Notes under the pieces: generated by a model
Seen by the model: only the letters and a program-made list of their open reading frames with translations
Told to the model about the DNA's origin: nothing
Databases searched by the model: none
Position numbers and translations under genes: made by a program
Part shown: positions 37,449 to 46,783 of the stretch, piece by piece
Layout: each line of letters begins with the position of its first letter
How positions within the stretch are numbered: the first letter of the stretch is position 1
Assembly: GCA_900079695.1 (NCBI GenBank)
Contig: LT599022.1
Span: forward strand, 2,548,001 to 2,612,000
Length of the DNA: 64,000 nt
Direction: 5' to 3'
Source: an uncultured Alphaproteobacteria bacterium
GTDB lineage: Bacteria > Pseudomonadota > Alphaproteobacteria > Rhodospirillales > Rhodospirillaceae

Positions 37449-38555
37449 TCAGAACAGCGCCAGTTGGTCGCCCGGGCGGGGCGGGGGTTTGAAGCGGTCG
37501 GTGCGGAGTTTGGGATAGCCCTTGTCGAGGCCGAGTTTGCGGCAGGCGATGGCGCACCGCTGGGCGAGAAGTTCGGCGACCGGGCCGCTGCCGCGCAGGC
37601 GCCGGCCGAAGCGGCCGTCGTCGAGCGCGCCGTCGCGGGTCTGGCGGATCAGCGAGAGGACGCGCTCGGCACGGTCCGGCACATGAACGGCGAGCCAGTC
37701 GACGAACAGCTCCTTCACGTCTTCGGGAAGGCGCAAAAGAATGAACGACCCGGCGCGGGCTCCGGCCTCGGCGGCGGCGGCGAGGATGCCTTCGAGTTCG
37801 TGGTCGGTCAGGCCGGGGATCATCGGCGCGGCCATCACCGCGACCGGCACGCCCGCGTCGGCGAGGGCCCGGATCGCGTTCAGGCGTCCGGCCGGAGGCG
37901 TGGCGCGGGGCTCCATGACGCGGGCGAGATCGCGGTCGAGAGTGGTGATCGAGAGCGACACCGAAACCAGATCGCGGCGCGCGAGACTTTTGAGAATATC
38001 GAGATCGCGCAGCACCATCGCCGATTTGGTCGTGATGGTGACCGGATGGTTGAACTCGGAAAGGGTTTCGAGCACCGCGCGGGTGACGGCGAAGCGGCGC
38101 TCGATCGGCTGGTAGGGATCGGTGTTGGTGCCCATCGCCAACGGCGCGATCGGCTTGCTGCGATAGGACGGGGCGCGGAGTTCGCGGGCGAGCAGGGCGG
38201 CGGCGTCGGATTTGACGAACAGCCGGGTTTCGAAATCGAGGCCGGACGACAGACCGAGAAACGCGTGACTCGGCCGGGCGTAGCAGTAGATGCACCCGTG
38301 CTCGCAGCCGCGGTAGGCGTTGAGGGAGCGGTCGAACGGAATGTCGGGGCTGTCGTTGCGGGCGATCACGGTCTTCGCCGCGTCTTCCGCCACCGTGGTG
38401 GCGAGGGGCGGCAGGTCCGGATCGTTCCAGGACTCCCAGCCGTCGTCGGCGGGCACGCGGCCGCGGCTTTCGAACCGCCCGGGCGGATTGAGCCCGGCGG
38501 CCCGGTGGCCCGCCTTCGCGACCTGCGGCTGCGCCTTGTAAGGGATCTCGTCCAT
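37449..38555 (-). CDS. PA0069-type radical SAM protein (SplB-like)
   Basis: 368 residues. The radical SAM cluster motif is C84-x3-C88-x2-C91 in YRGCEHGCIYCYARPSH, a form typical of the PA0069/Rv2578c group, often named spore photoproduct lyase-like. 'MGTNTDPYQPIERRF', 'TITTKSAMVLRDLDIL' and 'APMIPGLTDHELEGIL' are family blocks. The function of this group is unknown; it has no SplB substrate residues that I can identify. The start at 38555 is followed by the usual Pro/Gly-rich lead (GRFES, GRVPADDG). Confidence 0.85.
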   Translation of the reverse strand: MDEIPYKAQPQVAKAGHRAAGLNPPGRFESRGRVPADDGWESWNDPDLPPLATTVAEDAAKTVIARNDSPDIPFDRSLNAYRGCEHGCIYCYARPSHAFLGLSSGLDFETRLFVKSDAAALLARELRAPSYRSKPIAPLAMGTNTDPYQPIERRFAVTRAVLETLSEFNHPVTITTKSAMVLRDLDILKSLARRDLVSVSLSITTLDRDLARVMEPRATPPAGRLNAIRALADAGVPVAVMAAPMIPGLTDHELEGILAAAAEAGARAGSFILLRLPEDVKELFVDWLAVHVPDRAERVLSLIRQTRDGALDDGRFGRRLRGSGPVAELLAQRCAIACRKLGLDKGYPKLRTDRFKPPPRPGDQLALF

Positions 38556-38623
38556 GCCGCCAGGATAGCGCAAAACCCCTGCGGCAATGAAGAACAAAAA
38601 ATGAACGCGCCGGGATACGGGTC

Positions 38624-39499
38624 CTAGGGGTTGCCCGCCACCTGGAGCTCGTCGGCGAGGCGGGCTTCGTCGAGCGCGGCAAGGCGGTTGGCGCGGATGA
38701 TCAGGCGCAGGGTTTCGCCATAAGCGCCGCCGCGCTCGGAATAGCGGTCGAGCGCGCGGGTGAGATCGTAGCCCGAAGCCCCGGCGGCGCGCAGCGCGCG
38801 AAAACGCGCGTAGGCGCGGTGGGAGTTGAGATTGTGAACGTAGGCCGCGATCGCGCCTTCGAGCGACGAGAAGGCGCGCACCCGCCGGGCATCGCCGTCG
38901 GACTCGTTGTCCTTGGGGGCGATGCCGTCGTGGTCGTCGTTCCAGGTGTACTGGCCGAACAGCGCGTTGCCCTCGCGGACGAAGCGCGAGGTACCCCAGC
39001 CGCTTTCCTCCGCCGCCTGGGCGAGCACCAGCGACGGCGGCACGCCGTCGACCCGCAGCAGCAGGTCCTCGACGGTGGTGGCGCCGTAACGGTCGGACAG
39101 CCCGGCGAGCCAGGATTCGTCGCGCGGGGCGAGGGGTTCGCCGCGCCGAAGCCGGGCGGCGATGCCGGTCAGGCGCTTGCGCTCGGCGGCGATCTCGTCG
39201 TTGACCTGCAGCACCACCGGCAGCAACGCGCGGAAGAACAGGCTTTTCTTGAGCTGGAGATCGTCGAGGCGGGCGAGATCGCGGGGCAGGGTCCGGGTCG
39301 ACAGCTTCGGCACGTCGGCCTCGCCGGTGCGGACCGAGTCCCAATCGTAGCCGTTCGCCGCGTAGACGTCGGCGAGGGCCATCGCCTCGGGCGCGACGCC
39401 GGGTTCGGCCCGTGCGGACGAGACGGCCGCGACGCAAAGCGCGGCGGCAAGACAGAAGCAGAAGCGGATACGGGCGACGGCTTGGCTCGGTTCCGTCAA
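38624..39499 (-). CDS. Bax-like glucosaminidase, copy 1 (exported)
   Basis: 291 residues. A signal peptide (cleavage near SARA, about 31) is followed by a Bax/LYZ2-type N-acetylglucosaminidase domain. 'LLLRVDGVPPSLVLAQAAEE' leads to 'SGWGTSRFVREGNALFGQYT', with the putative catalytic Glu at 164/165 (AEESGWG). The C-terminal 'YVHNLNSHRAYARFRALRA' is the conserved end. It probably trims peptidoglycan glycan strands. It lies 158 bases from a paralogue upstream, same strand; the two share long near-identical stretches. Confidence 0.87.
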   Translation of the reverse strand: MTEPSQAVARIRFCFCLAAALCVAAVSSARAEPGVAPEAMALADVYAANGYDWDSVRTGEADVPKLSTRTLPRDLARLDDLQLKKSLFFRALLPVVLQVNDEIAAERKRLTGIAARLRRGEPLAPRDESWLAGLSDRYGATTVEDLLLRVDGVPPSLVLAQAAEESGWGTSRFVREGNALFGQYTWNDDHDGIAPKDNESDGDARRVRAFSSLEGAIAAYVHNLNSHRAYARFRALRAAGASGYDLTRALDRYSERGGAYGETLRLIIRANRLAALDEARLADELQVAGNP

Positions 39500-39657
39500 T
39501 GGTCACTCCTCGATTTCGCGCCTTTTCAAGCGCCGATAACGTGAAAAGCCGCGCTTTCGTTCCCACGGCAAATTTTCAGAGTCGGGCGCCTGCGCAGAAA
39601 ATTCCGCGCCCGTTCAGGGAATTCCCGAAAACTCTGGAAAAATTCAGACTGACGCCG

Positions 39658-40686
39658 TCAGCGGCTGACCAGTTGGATCTCGTCGGACAGCTTCGCGCCG
39701 TCGAGCGCCGCGAGGCGGTTCGCGTTCATGATCGTGCGCAGGGTGTCGACATACTTCTCGCGCCGCTCGGAGTAGCGGTCGAGCGTGGCGGTGAGCTCGT
39801 AGCCGGTCGCGCCGAGCGCCCGCTGCAGGCGGAAGCGTTCGTAGGCGGGGTGGGTGTTGAGGTTGCGCACATAGGCCGAGATCGCGCTTTTGACGCTGGG
39901 AAAGGCGCGAATCTTGTGGTTTTCGCCCGCGCCGCGCGCGGCCGGAACGATGCCGTCGTGATCGTCGGACCAGGTCCACTGGCCGAACACCGCGTTGCCC
40001 TCGCGGGCGAAGCGCGAGGTGCCCCAGCCGCTTTCCTCCGCCGCCTGGGCGAGCATCAGCGACGGCGGCACGCCGTCGACGCGCAGCAGCAGCGCGGCGA
40101 AATCGTCCGCGGCGGTGCCGTATTTCGCGGCGAGCGCCTTGAGCCAGAGGGAATCGGCGCGGCTCGGAGCCTTGCCGGCATCGACCTCGGCCTTGATCGC
40201 GATCAGGCGGCGGCGCTCGGCGTCGATTTCGGCGTTGACCTGCAACGCCATCGGCAGAAGCGTCCGGAAGAACAACGACTTCTTGAGGTCGACGTCCTGA
40301 AGGTGGACGAGATCCTTGGGGAACGCCTTGACCGCCACCAGCGGCACGTCGGATTCGCCGTCGAGGATCGCGTCCCAGTCGTAGCCCTGGGCGTCGAAGC
40401 GCCGCGCCAACGCGAGGGACTCGGTCGGCACCACCGCCGGAATCGGAGCCGGAGCCGAGGCCACGGCCGGAGCGCCGCCGATCAGCGTGTCGCGATCCGG
40501 ATCGGGCAGAACCGCCACGCGGGGCTGCGCCGCCGGAGCCGTGGGGGAGAAGGCATAGAGGGCGGCGACGCCGAGCGCGGCCGCGACGAGGGCGGACGCG
40601 ATGGCGATGCGCGGCCGCGAACTCAGATTGATGAGCGTCAGACTCGCCAATGAACCGAATCTCCGTAATTGACACAAAGCAAGCAT
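39658..40686 (-). CDS. Bax-like glucosaminidase, copy 2 (membrane-anchored)
   Basis: 342 residues. It shares the domain with copy 1: 'DVDLKKSLFFRTLLPMALQV', 'LLLRVDGVPPSLMLAQAAEE', 'SGWGTSRFAREGNAVFGQWT' and 'YVRNLNTHPAYERFRLQRA'. The N-terminus differs: an uncleaved-looking membrane helix (about 27-46, RPRIAIASALVAAALGVAAL) followed by an Ala/Pro linker, so this copy is probably tethered. The ATG at 40686 is the first possible; a later start is not excluded. It is a tandem duplication with copy 1. Confidence 0.86.
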   Translation of the reverse strand: MLALCQLRRFGSLASLTLINLSSRPRIAIASALVAAALGVAALYAFSPTAPAAQPRVAVLPDPDRDTLIGGAPAVASAPAPIPAVVPTESLALARRFDAQGYDWDAILDGESDVPLVAVKAFPKDLVHLQDVDLKKSLFFRTLLPMALQVNAEIDAERRRLIAIKAEVDAGKAPSRADSLWLKALAAKYGTAADDFAALLLRVDGVPPSLMLAQAAEESGWGTSRFAREGNAVFGQWTWSDDHDGIVPAARGAGENHKIRAFPSVKSAISAYVRNLNTHPAYERFRLQRALGATGYELTATLDRYSERREKYVDTLRTIMNANRLAALDGAKLSDEIQLVSR

Positions 40687-40728
40687 ACAAACGCCGGGAC
40701 CCGGCGCGGGTTCCGCAAAAACCGAAAC

Positions 40729-41277
40729 CTAGAGAACCTGACGTACCGCGACGACTTCGGGCACGTAGGTCTTGAGCATCGCCTCGACGCCGTTCTTGAG
40801 CGTCACCGTGGCGCTCGGGCAGCCTGCGCATGCGCCGCGCATGCGGAGATAGACGATGCCGTCGTCGAACCGGTCGAAGACGATGTCGCCGCCATCGCGG
40901 GCGACCGCCGGGCGCACCCGGGTCTCGATCAGTCTGCGCACCCGGCCGCCGACGCTGTCGTCGTCGTCGGCCCGCGCGGCTTCGGCCGCGGGGTGCAGAA
41001 TCGCGTGTCCGCGCGACAGGTGCTCGACCAGCAGCCCCATCACCTGGAGCTTCAGCACCTCCCAGCGCGCGTCGGCCGCCTTGGTCACCGCGACCGCGTC
41101 GCCGCCGATCATCACTCCGGCGACGCCCTCGATCTGAAACAGGCGCTCGGCCAGCGGCGACAGTTCGGCCGCGACCTCGGGGGTGGGGCAATCCACCGCC
41201 GCGCCCGGGTTCAGAACCCGCCCCGGCAAGAACTTCAAAGTCGCCGGGTTGGGGGTGGCCTCGGTCTGGATGAACAT
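40729..41277 (-). CDS. Nfu-type iron-sulfur cluster carrier
   Basis: 182 residues. An N-terminal Nfu domain (1-90: MFIQTEATPNPATLKFLPG) is joined to a NifU C-terminal domain with the cluster motif C150-A-G-C153 (MRGACAGCPSATVTL). It receives 4Fe-4S clusters from the ISC or SUF system and passes them to apoproteins. In mitochondria and alphaproteobacteria this two-domain form (NFU1) is typical. Its stop is 42 bases upstream of the copy 2 glucosaminidase start, same strand. Confidence 0.93.
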   Translation of the reverse strand: MFIQTEATPNPATLKFLPGRVLNPGAAVDCPTPEVAAELSPLAERLFQIEGVAGVMIGGDAVAVTKAADARWEVLKLQVMGLLVEHLSRGHAILHPAAEAARADDDDSVGGRVRRLIETRVRPAVARDGGDIVFDRFDDGIVYLRMRGACAGCPSATVTLKNGVEAMLKTYVPEVVAVRQVL

Positions 41278-41345
41278 CGCGCCGGCCTCCTCGCCGGAGC
41301 CCTGAGATATGGGGAAGCGGCGCGCCGGTCAAGCCTCAATCGACT

Positions 41346-42107
41346 TCAGCGGCGGAACACCAATGCCACCGCCCAGCCCGCGAACACCGCGAACAGGATC
41401 GACGCGAGTGCGTAACGGGCCGCGCTATACATGGCGAAATCATAGACGTCGGCGGAGAAGCCGGTCTTGGAAACGAACAGCGGCGTGATCTCCGCGCCGA
41501 TCACTTCGCCCTCCTGAACGAAGTAGACTTCGACGGTGTAGGCCCCCACCGGCACCGTCGAGGGCAGGTCGAGCTCGGCGCGGAACAGGCGATTCTCGAG
41601 GGTGGAGACGAGCCCGAGCGCCTCGGGATAGAGGCCCGCCTGCTGCTTGATCCGCACCAGCGCGGCGCGGAACCGGCGGGTCTCGGCCTCGCCGAGGGCC
41701 TTGCCGGAGCCGTCGGTGGCGGGAAGCGGAAGCGATTCGACGCCGATGCCGTGACGCTTGCGGATTTCCGACGGCATCACCGCGTTGAGCGGCGCGGTGG
41801 CGGCGACCGCGTAGTAGGCGGGAATGCCCGGGAACTGGGCGGCGTTGCGGTTCACCCAAACCCCGGCGACCCGCACCTTCTCGCGCACCACGTGGGTCTC
41901 GCGCGGGCCGCGCACCACCATCACGATGTCGCCCTTGCGGTCGTCGGTGGCGCCGAACACCAGCACGTGGGTGCCGGAAAACCCGGTGGTGATGGCGACG
42001 AGGTGGTTGGAAAGATCGGCGACCACCGGCCGCGCCGCGCCCGCGCCGTCGCCCGCGAGGGCGAGCAGACCGAACGTCGCGAACACCGACAGCAGCCGCT
42101 TCATCAT
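41346..42107 (-). CDS. TIGR02186-like exported/membrane protein paired with TauE
   Basis: 253 residues. A signal peptide (about 1-25), a beta-rich middle with repeated strand patterns ('HLVAITTGFSGTHVLVFGAT', 'IVMVVRGPRETHVVREKVRV', 'VGAYTVEVYFVQEGEVIGAE') and one C-terminal membrane helix (about 228-250) ending VFRR. I recognise it as the alphaproteobacterial conserved hypothetical family TIGR02186, usually next to a TauE-type exporter; its function is unknown. It overlaps the TauE stop by four bases, which argues for a joint function. Confidence 0.78.
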   Translation of the reverse strand: MMKRLLSVFATFGLLALAGDGAGAARPVVADLSNHLVAITTGFSGTHVLVFGATDDRKGDIVMVVRGPRETHVVREKVRVAGVWVNRNAAQFPGIPAYYAVAATAPLNAVMPSEIRKRHGIGVESLPLPATDGSGKALGEAETRRFRAALVRIKQQAGLYPEALGLVSTLENRLFRAELDLPSTVPVGAYTVEVYFVQEGEVIGAEITPLFVSKTGFSADVYDFAMYSAARYALASILFAVFAGWAVALVFRR

Positions 42108-43024
42108 GACCGCACCACCACCACCGAATAGGGGTCTTCGGGCGTGGACACGAGTTCGCCGATCAGCCCCGAGCACACCGCCAGAACCAGCAGCGCGAGG
42201 AGGATGCGCAGGTTGCGGCCGCCGATCTTCGCGCCCGCGCGCGCCCCCCACTGCGCGCCGACGATGCCGCCGGCGATCAGCAACAGGGTCAGCACCGCGT
42301 CGACGTTGTGGTTGAGGGTCGCCTGCATGAAGGTGGTGGCGATGGTGACGAAGATGATCTGAAACAGCGAGGTGCCGATCACCACCTGGGTCGGCATGCC
42401 GAGCAGGTAGATCATCGCCGGAACCATCAGGAATCCGCCGCCGACGCCCATGATCGCGACCAGAACCCCCACCGCCACCCCCATGCCGAGCGGCAGAACC
42501 GCCGAAACGTAGAGCCCCGACTTCGGAAACCGCATCGGCCACGGCAGCCGCGCCGCCCAGGCGAAGTTGTCCGGCCCGCGCGGCTTGCCCGCCGCCGGAC
42601 GGCGCCGGATCAGCGACACCACGCTTTCGACCAGCATCAGCCCGCCCACCGAGGCGAGAAAGATCACGTAGGAGAGGCGGATGGTGAGGTCGATCTGGCC
42701 GACCGTCTTCAGCAGGTTGAACAGCAGCACGCCGAGGCCGGAGCCGATCATGCCGCCCGCCAGCAGCACCCCGCCCATCCTGACATCGACGTTGCCGCGG
42801 CGGAAATGGGCGATCACCCCCGAAACCGAGGACGCGATGATCTGATTGGTGCCCGAGCCCACCGCCACCGCGGGCGGAATGCCGAGAAAGATCAGCAGCG
42901 GCGTGAGCAGGAAGCCGCCGCCGACGCCGAACAATCCGGAGGTGAACCCGACGACCGCGCCCATGCCGACGATCACCACGGCATCGACGGACATTTCGGC
43001 GATCGGCAGGTAGATCTGGATCAT
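42104..43024 (-). CDS. TSUP-family sulfite/organosulfur exporter TauE/SafE
   Basis: 306 residues, about eight membrane helices. Two TauE half repeats each contain the family motif: 'GFTSGLFGVGGGFLLTPLLI' and 'LVAIMGVGGGFLMVPAMIYL'. TSUP proteins move sulfite, sulfoacetate, thiosulfate or similar anions. The substrate cannot be given. It overlaps the TIGR02186-like gene by four bases and follows the DUF2333 gene by 22 bases. Confidence 0.88.
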   Translation of the reverse strand: MIQIYLPIAEMSVDAVVIVGMGAVVGFTSGLFGVGGGFLLTPLLIFLGIPPAVAVGSGTNQIIASSVSGVIAHFRRGNVDVRMGGVLLAGGMIGSGLGVLLFNLLKTVGQIDLTIRLSYVIFLASVGGLMLVESVVSLIRRRPAAGKPRGPDNFAWAARLPWPMRFPKSGLYVSAVLPLGMGVAVGVLVAIMGVGGGFLMVPAMIYLLGMPTQVVIGTSLFQIIFVTIATTFMQATLNHNVDAVLTLLLIAGGIVGAQWGARAGAKIGGRNLRILLALLVLAVCSGLIGELVSTPEDPYSVVVVRS

Positions 43025-43046
43025 CGGCGCCTCCGCCCGCGCGCGG

Positions 43047-44087
43047 CTATTTCAGGAGGATGTTCGAAACTTCCTGCAACTGGGTGCGCGCCCGCAGCAG
43101 ATAGAAGCCCTGCGCGGCGAGATGGCTGGGGCAGAGCTGGGCGTCGGGGTCGCAGTTCGCCACCATCAGCGGGTCGAGGGTCGCGGCGGTGCGGAAGGAT
43201 TCGAGCATCTGCTCCCACGCGCCGCCGAGCTCCTTGTCGCGGATCACGATCGCGAAATCGACGCCGAGCGCCTTCAGGATCATGTAGGTGCCGTAGAGGC
43301 GGCCCTTGACGCGATAGAACACGTCGTCGGAGGTGCGGTCGAAGATCAGCCCGCCGCCCTGCTGGATGCGGCGGTCGAGCTGCGCCGACGACGAGCCGAG
43401 GTCGGAGCTGATGCGGTCGAGGGTGGAGATCAGGTTGTCGGCGCGGCGCTCGAACACCGCGGTGGCGGCGGCGAGGCGCTCGTTGTAGCGGCCGAGCGCC
43501 CGGTACGCGCCCATGTACTGGCTCTCCGACGACGCGGTCGGCAGCATCGAGGTGGAGAAGTTGAAGATCCACACGTCGCCCGGATACTTCAGCAGGCCCA
43601 TCGCGGTCTCGACGTCGGGGTCGATCTGCGACGAACCGCGGGTGCGCGCGAGCTGATCGGCGAGCTCGGTGCCGAAGCGCGACAGCGCGCTCATCATCCC
43701 GAGTTGGAAGTTCGGCATGTTGTCGAGCGCCGCCGAGGGCAGGAAGAACGGATCGTTGGCGCGCCAGCCGTTGACGTTCACCTCGCGGTCGATCAGCGCC
43801 ATCGTCGTCGCCACCGCGAGGGACTGGCCGTCCTTGATCTTCGGCGGGGCGAAGTTCGGGTCGTCGTCGATGCGGTGCATCGCCGCCATCCCGATCGGGT
43901 AGTAGAGGATGCAGAACGCCGCCAGCGCCGCGACCGTCCACTTCGCCGCGCGCCAGCGCCCCGAGCCCCGGTTGAGACGGGAGACGCCGCTCTTCATGCC
44001 GCTTCTGAGGCCCTCGCCGCCGCAGCGTCGCCGCAGGCTCTCCCACGCAGCGCGGGTCCGTGCGCCCAGGTCCTCGAAAAACGGCAT
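43047..44087 (-). CDS. DUF2333-family membrane protein
   Basis: 346 residues. One membrane helix (about 50-68: WTVAALAAFCILYYPIGMAA) is followed by a long periplasmic domain with 'IDREVNVNGWRANDPFFLPS', 'MPNFQLGMMSALSRFGTEL' and 'ESQYMGAYRALGRYNERL', matching DUF2333. The function is unknown. A coiled-coil tendency is visible around 185-240. The start has an AGGAGG site. It sits between trpS and the TauE pair on the same strand. Confidence 0.85.
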   Translation of the reverse strand: MPFFEDLGARTRAAWESLRRRCGGEGLRSGMKSGVSRLNRGSGRWRAAKWTVAALAAFCILYYPIGMAAMHRIDDDPNFAPPKIKDGQSLAVATTMALIDREVNVNGWRANDPFFLPSAALDNMPNFQLGMMSALSRFGTELADQLARTRGSSQIDPDVETAMGLLKYPGDVWIFNFSTSMLPTASSESQYMGAYRALGRYNERLAAATAVFERRADNLISTLDRISSDLGSSSAQLDRRIQQGGGLIFDRTSDDVFYRVKGRLYGTYMILKALGVDFAIVIRDKELGGAWEQMLESFRTAATLDPLMVANCDPDAQLCPSHLAAQGFYLLRARTQLQEVSNILLK

Positions 44088-44127
44088 GCGGGGCCTCCTG
44101 TCTGTCTGGGTGTCGGGGGCGGCGTCC

Positions 44128-45126
44128 TCACGGGCGGAGGAAACCCACCACCTCGTAAACTTCGTCGATCACCGGCTTCGCGAGCGCCGCCGCCTTGCGC
44201 GCGCCCTCGCGGAGAATGCCGTCGAGATAGGCGGTATCGGCCTTCAGGCGCTTCATTTCGGCGTTGATCGGGCCGAGCTTCGCCACCGCCGCGTCCGCCA
44301 GCTTGCCCTTGAAGTCGGCGAACGGCAGACCGGCGACGTCGGCCACCGCCCGCTCCAGCGAAACGTCGAGCAGCGCGGCGTAGATGCCGAGCAGGTTCGC
44401 CGCCTCGGCGCGCCCCTCCAGCCCCGCCACGCTCTCGGGCAGCGGTTCGGGATCGGTCTTCGCCTTGCGGATCTTGAGCGCGATCGCGTCGGCATCGTCG
44501 GTCATGTTGATGCGGGAATAATCCGACGGATCGGACTTGCTCATCTTCTTCTCGCCGTCGCGCAACGACATCACCCGGGTGGCGGCGCCGAAGATCAACG
44601 GCTCGGGCAGGGGAAAGACCTCCTTGCCGAAGTCGGCGTTGAACTTCTGCGCGACGTCGCGGGTGAGTTCGAGGTGCTGCTTCTGATCCTCGCCCACCGG
44701 CACGTGGGTAGCCTTGTAGGCGAGAATGTCGGCCGCCATCAGGCAGGGATAGGCGAACAGCCCGACCGAAACGTTCTCGCGGTTCTTGCCCGCCTTTTCC
44801 TTGAACTGGGTCATGCGGTTGAGCCAGCCCATCCGCGCCACGCAGTTCAGCACCCAGGCGAGTTCGGCGTGGGCCGGAACCTGGCTCTGGTTGAACAGCA
44901 CGTTCTTCGCCGGGTCGATGCCCGCGGCGATCATTCCGGCGGCGAGTTCGCGCGTGGTCGCGCGCAGTTCGGCGGGGTCCTGCCACACGGTGATCGCGTG
45001 CATGTCGACCATGCAGAAGATGCACTCGTACTCGTGCTGCAACGCGACCCAGTTCTTCATCGCGCCGAGATAGTTGCCGAGATGAAGATTGCCCGAGGGC
45101 TGGATGCCCGAAAAAATCCGTTTCAT
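44128..45126 (-). CDS. trpS: Tryptophanyl-tRNA synthetase
   Basis: 332 residues, normal length. The class I signatures are [12 protein letters not shown] (10-21, HIGH-like) and KMSKS (194-198). '[18 protein letters not shown]' and '[19 protein letters not shown]' are TrpS blocks. It starts at 45126 after a 106-base gap that holds its own promoter-like signal, so it is probably expressed apart from murJ. The following DUF2333 gene is 40 bases downstream. Confidence 0.97.
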   Translation of the reverse strand: MKRIFSGIQPSGNLHLGNYLGAMKNWVALQHEYECIFCMVDMHAITVWQDPAELRATTRELAAGMIAAGIDPAKNVLFNQSQVPAHAELAWVLNCVARMGWLNRMTQFKEKAGKNRENVSVGLFAYPCLMAADILAYKATHVPVGEDQKQHLELTRDVAQKFNADFGKEVFPLPEPLIFGAATRVMSLRDGEKKMSKSDPSDYSRINMTDDADAIALKIRKAKTDPEPLPESVAGLEGRAEAANLLGIYAALLDVSLERAVADVAGLPFADFKGKLADAAVAKLGPINAEMKRLKADTAYLDGILREGARKAAALAKPVIDEVYEVVGFLRP

Positions 45127-45176
45127 GTCTGGAAGACTCTGCTGAAGATCGAAAACCGCCCGCGCGGCGTCCTATG

Positions 45177-45206
45177 GGTATCCCCCATTTGGCCGCGCAG
45201 GGTCAA
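45177..45206 (-). promoter_or_regulatory. Candidate promoter of trpS
   Basis: On the minus strand TTGACC (45206-45201) and GATACC (45182-45177) with an 18-base spacer, in the 106-base murJ-trpS gap. The start point would be about 45 bases before trpS. I see no T-box or leader-peptide attenuator. Confidence 0.4.
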
Positions 45207-45232
45207 GGCGCTGCCCAAAATATAGTAACGAT

Positions 45233-46783
45233 TCAGCCGCGCCTGAGCGCCTGACGCAATTCCGCCACGGTGGCGGCGCGGAATGCCCGCGCGAACCCGG
45301 CGTAGACCGCCGCGCCGAACCCCACCCACACCAGCAGCCGCCCCCATGCGGGCAGCGCCGCGAAGCCGGGGAGCGCGTCGGCGTAAACCTGCCCCGCCGC
45401 CAGCGCGCCCGCCATCGCCAGCGCCGCGGCGAGGATTCGCGGCGCGCGGTCGAGCAGCCGCGAATCGACGCGGAAATGGCCGCGGCGGGCGAGGACGTAC
45501 CCCAGCAGCCCGGCGTTGATCCAGGCCGAAACCGCGGTGGCGGTGGCGATGCCGACGTGCCCGAGCGGCTTCATCAACGCGAGGTTGAGGACGACGTTCG
45601 ACACCAGGCAGACCGCCGCGATCCGCACCGGCGTGGCGGTGTCCTCGCGGGCGAAGAACCCCGGCACCAGGCACTTGACCAGCACGTGCGCGGGCAGGCC
45701 GCAGGCGAACGCGGTGAGCGCCGCGGCGGTGGCGGCGGTATCCTCGGCGGCGAAGCGGCCGCGCTCGAACAGCGTCGCGACGATCGGCAGCGCCAGCGCG
45801 GCGAGCGCGGCGGCGGCGGGCAGGGTGAGGAACAGCGCGAATTCGAGGCCGCGATTCTGGGTGTGCGCGGCGACGTCCTCGCGCCCGCCCTTGATCTGGC
45901 GGCTGAGCATCGGCAGCAGCGCGGTGCCGATGGCGATGCCGACGACGCCGAGCGGCAGCTGGTTGACGCGATCGGCGTAATAGAGCCAGGAGACCGCGCC
46001 CTCGGACACCAGCGAGGCGATCACGGTGTCGACCAGCAGGTTGATCTGATACACCCCCATGCCGACCACGCCGGGGAGGATCCGCCCGCCGAGCCGGGCG
46101 ACGTCGGCGTTCCAGCGCGGCAGCGCGAGGCCCGGGCCCATGCCGCTTTTGCGGTTGTGGTGCCACAGCCAGAGGAACTGCACGAGGCCGGAGATCGACA
46201 CCGCCCAGGCGAGCACCGCGCCCGGGCCGGTGCCGCTCCAGGCGCGGCCGTAGCCGATCGCGGCGACGATCAGGCAGAGGTTGAGGAGGATCGGCGCGGC
46301 GGCGGCGGCGGCGAACCGGCCGAGCGAGTTCTGGATGCCCGACAGCAGCGAAACCAGGGCGATGAAAAACAGGTAGGGAAAGGCGATCCGCGCAAGCTCG
46401 CCGGTGAGTTCGATCTTGCCCGGGGTTTCGAGGAAGCCGGGAGCGAACACCGTGATCGCCCACGGCATGATCAGCTCCATCGCCAGCACCATCGCCAGCA
46501 GCACCAGCGCGAGACCGGCGAACACCACGTCGGAGAAGCGCTTCGCCGCCGCCTTGCCCTCGCCCTCGAGCTTGCGCGCGAACAGCGGCACGAACGCCGC
46601 CGAGAACGCCCCCTCGGCGAACAGGTGGCGGAACAGGTTGGGGAAGCGGAAGGCGACGAAGAACGCGTCGGCCTCGGTGCCCGCGCCCAGCATCCGCGCG
46701 AGCAGGACGTCGCGCACGAAGCCGGTGACGCGGCTGATCAGGGTGAAGCCGCCGACGGTGGCGACGGCGCGGTAGAGGCTCAT
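45233..46783 (-). CDS. murJ: Lipid II flippase MurJ
   Basis: 516 residues, fourteen membrane helices of the MOP family. 'SRVTGFVRDVLLARMLGAG' and 'AFRFPNLFRHLFAEGAFSAA' are the conserved first part, with cavity Arg residues; 'GQNRGLEFALFLTLPAAAAL' type segments follow. MurJ moves lipid II across the inner membrane for peptidoglycan synthesis. The start overlaps the glnD stop by four bases, the typical alphaproteobacterial glnD-murJ junction. Confidence 0.96.
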   Translation of the reverse strand: MSLYRAVATVGGFTLISRVTGFVRDVLLARMLGAGTEADAFFVAFRFPNLFRHLFAEGAFSAAFVPLFARKLEGEGKAAAKRFSDVVFAGLALVLLAMVLAMELIMPWAITVFAPGFLETPGKIELTGELARIAFPYLFFIALVSLLSGIQNSLGRFAAAAAAPILLNLCLIVAAIGYGRAWSGTGPGAVLAWAVSISGLVQFLWLWHHNRKSGMGPGLALPRWNADVARLGGRILPGVVGMGVYQINLLVDTVIASLVSEGAVSWLYYADRVNQLPLGVVGIAIGTALLPMLSRQIKGGREDVAAHTQNRGLEFALFLTLPAAAALAALALPIVATLFERGRFAAEDTAATAAALTAFACGLPAHVLVKCLVPGFFAREDTATPVRIAAVCLVSNVVLNLALMKPLGHVGIATATAVSAWINAGLLGYVLARRGHFRVDSRLLDRAPRILAAALAMAGALAAGQVYADALPGFAALPAWGRLLVWVGFGAAVYAGFARAFRAATVAELRQALRRG

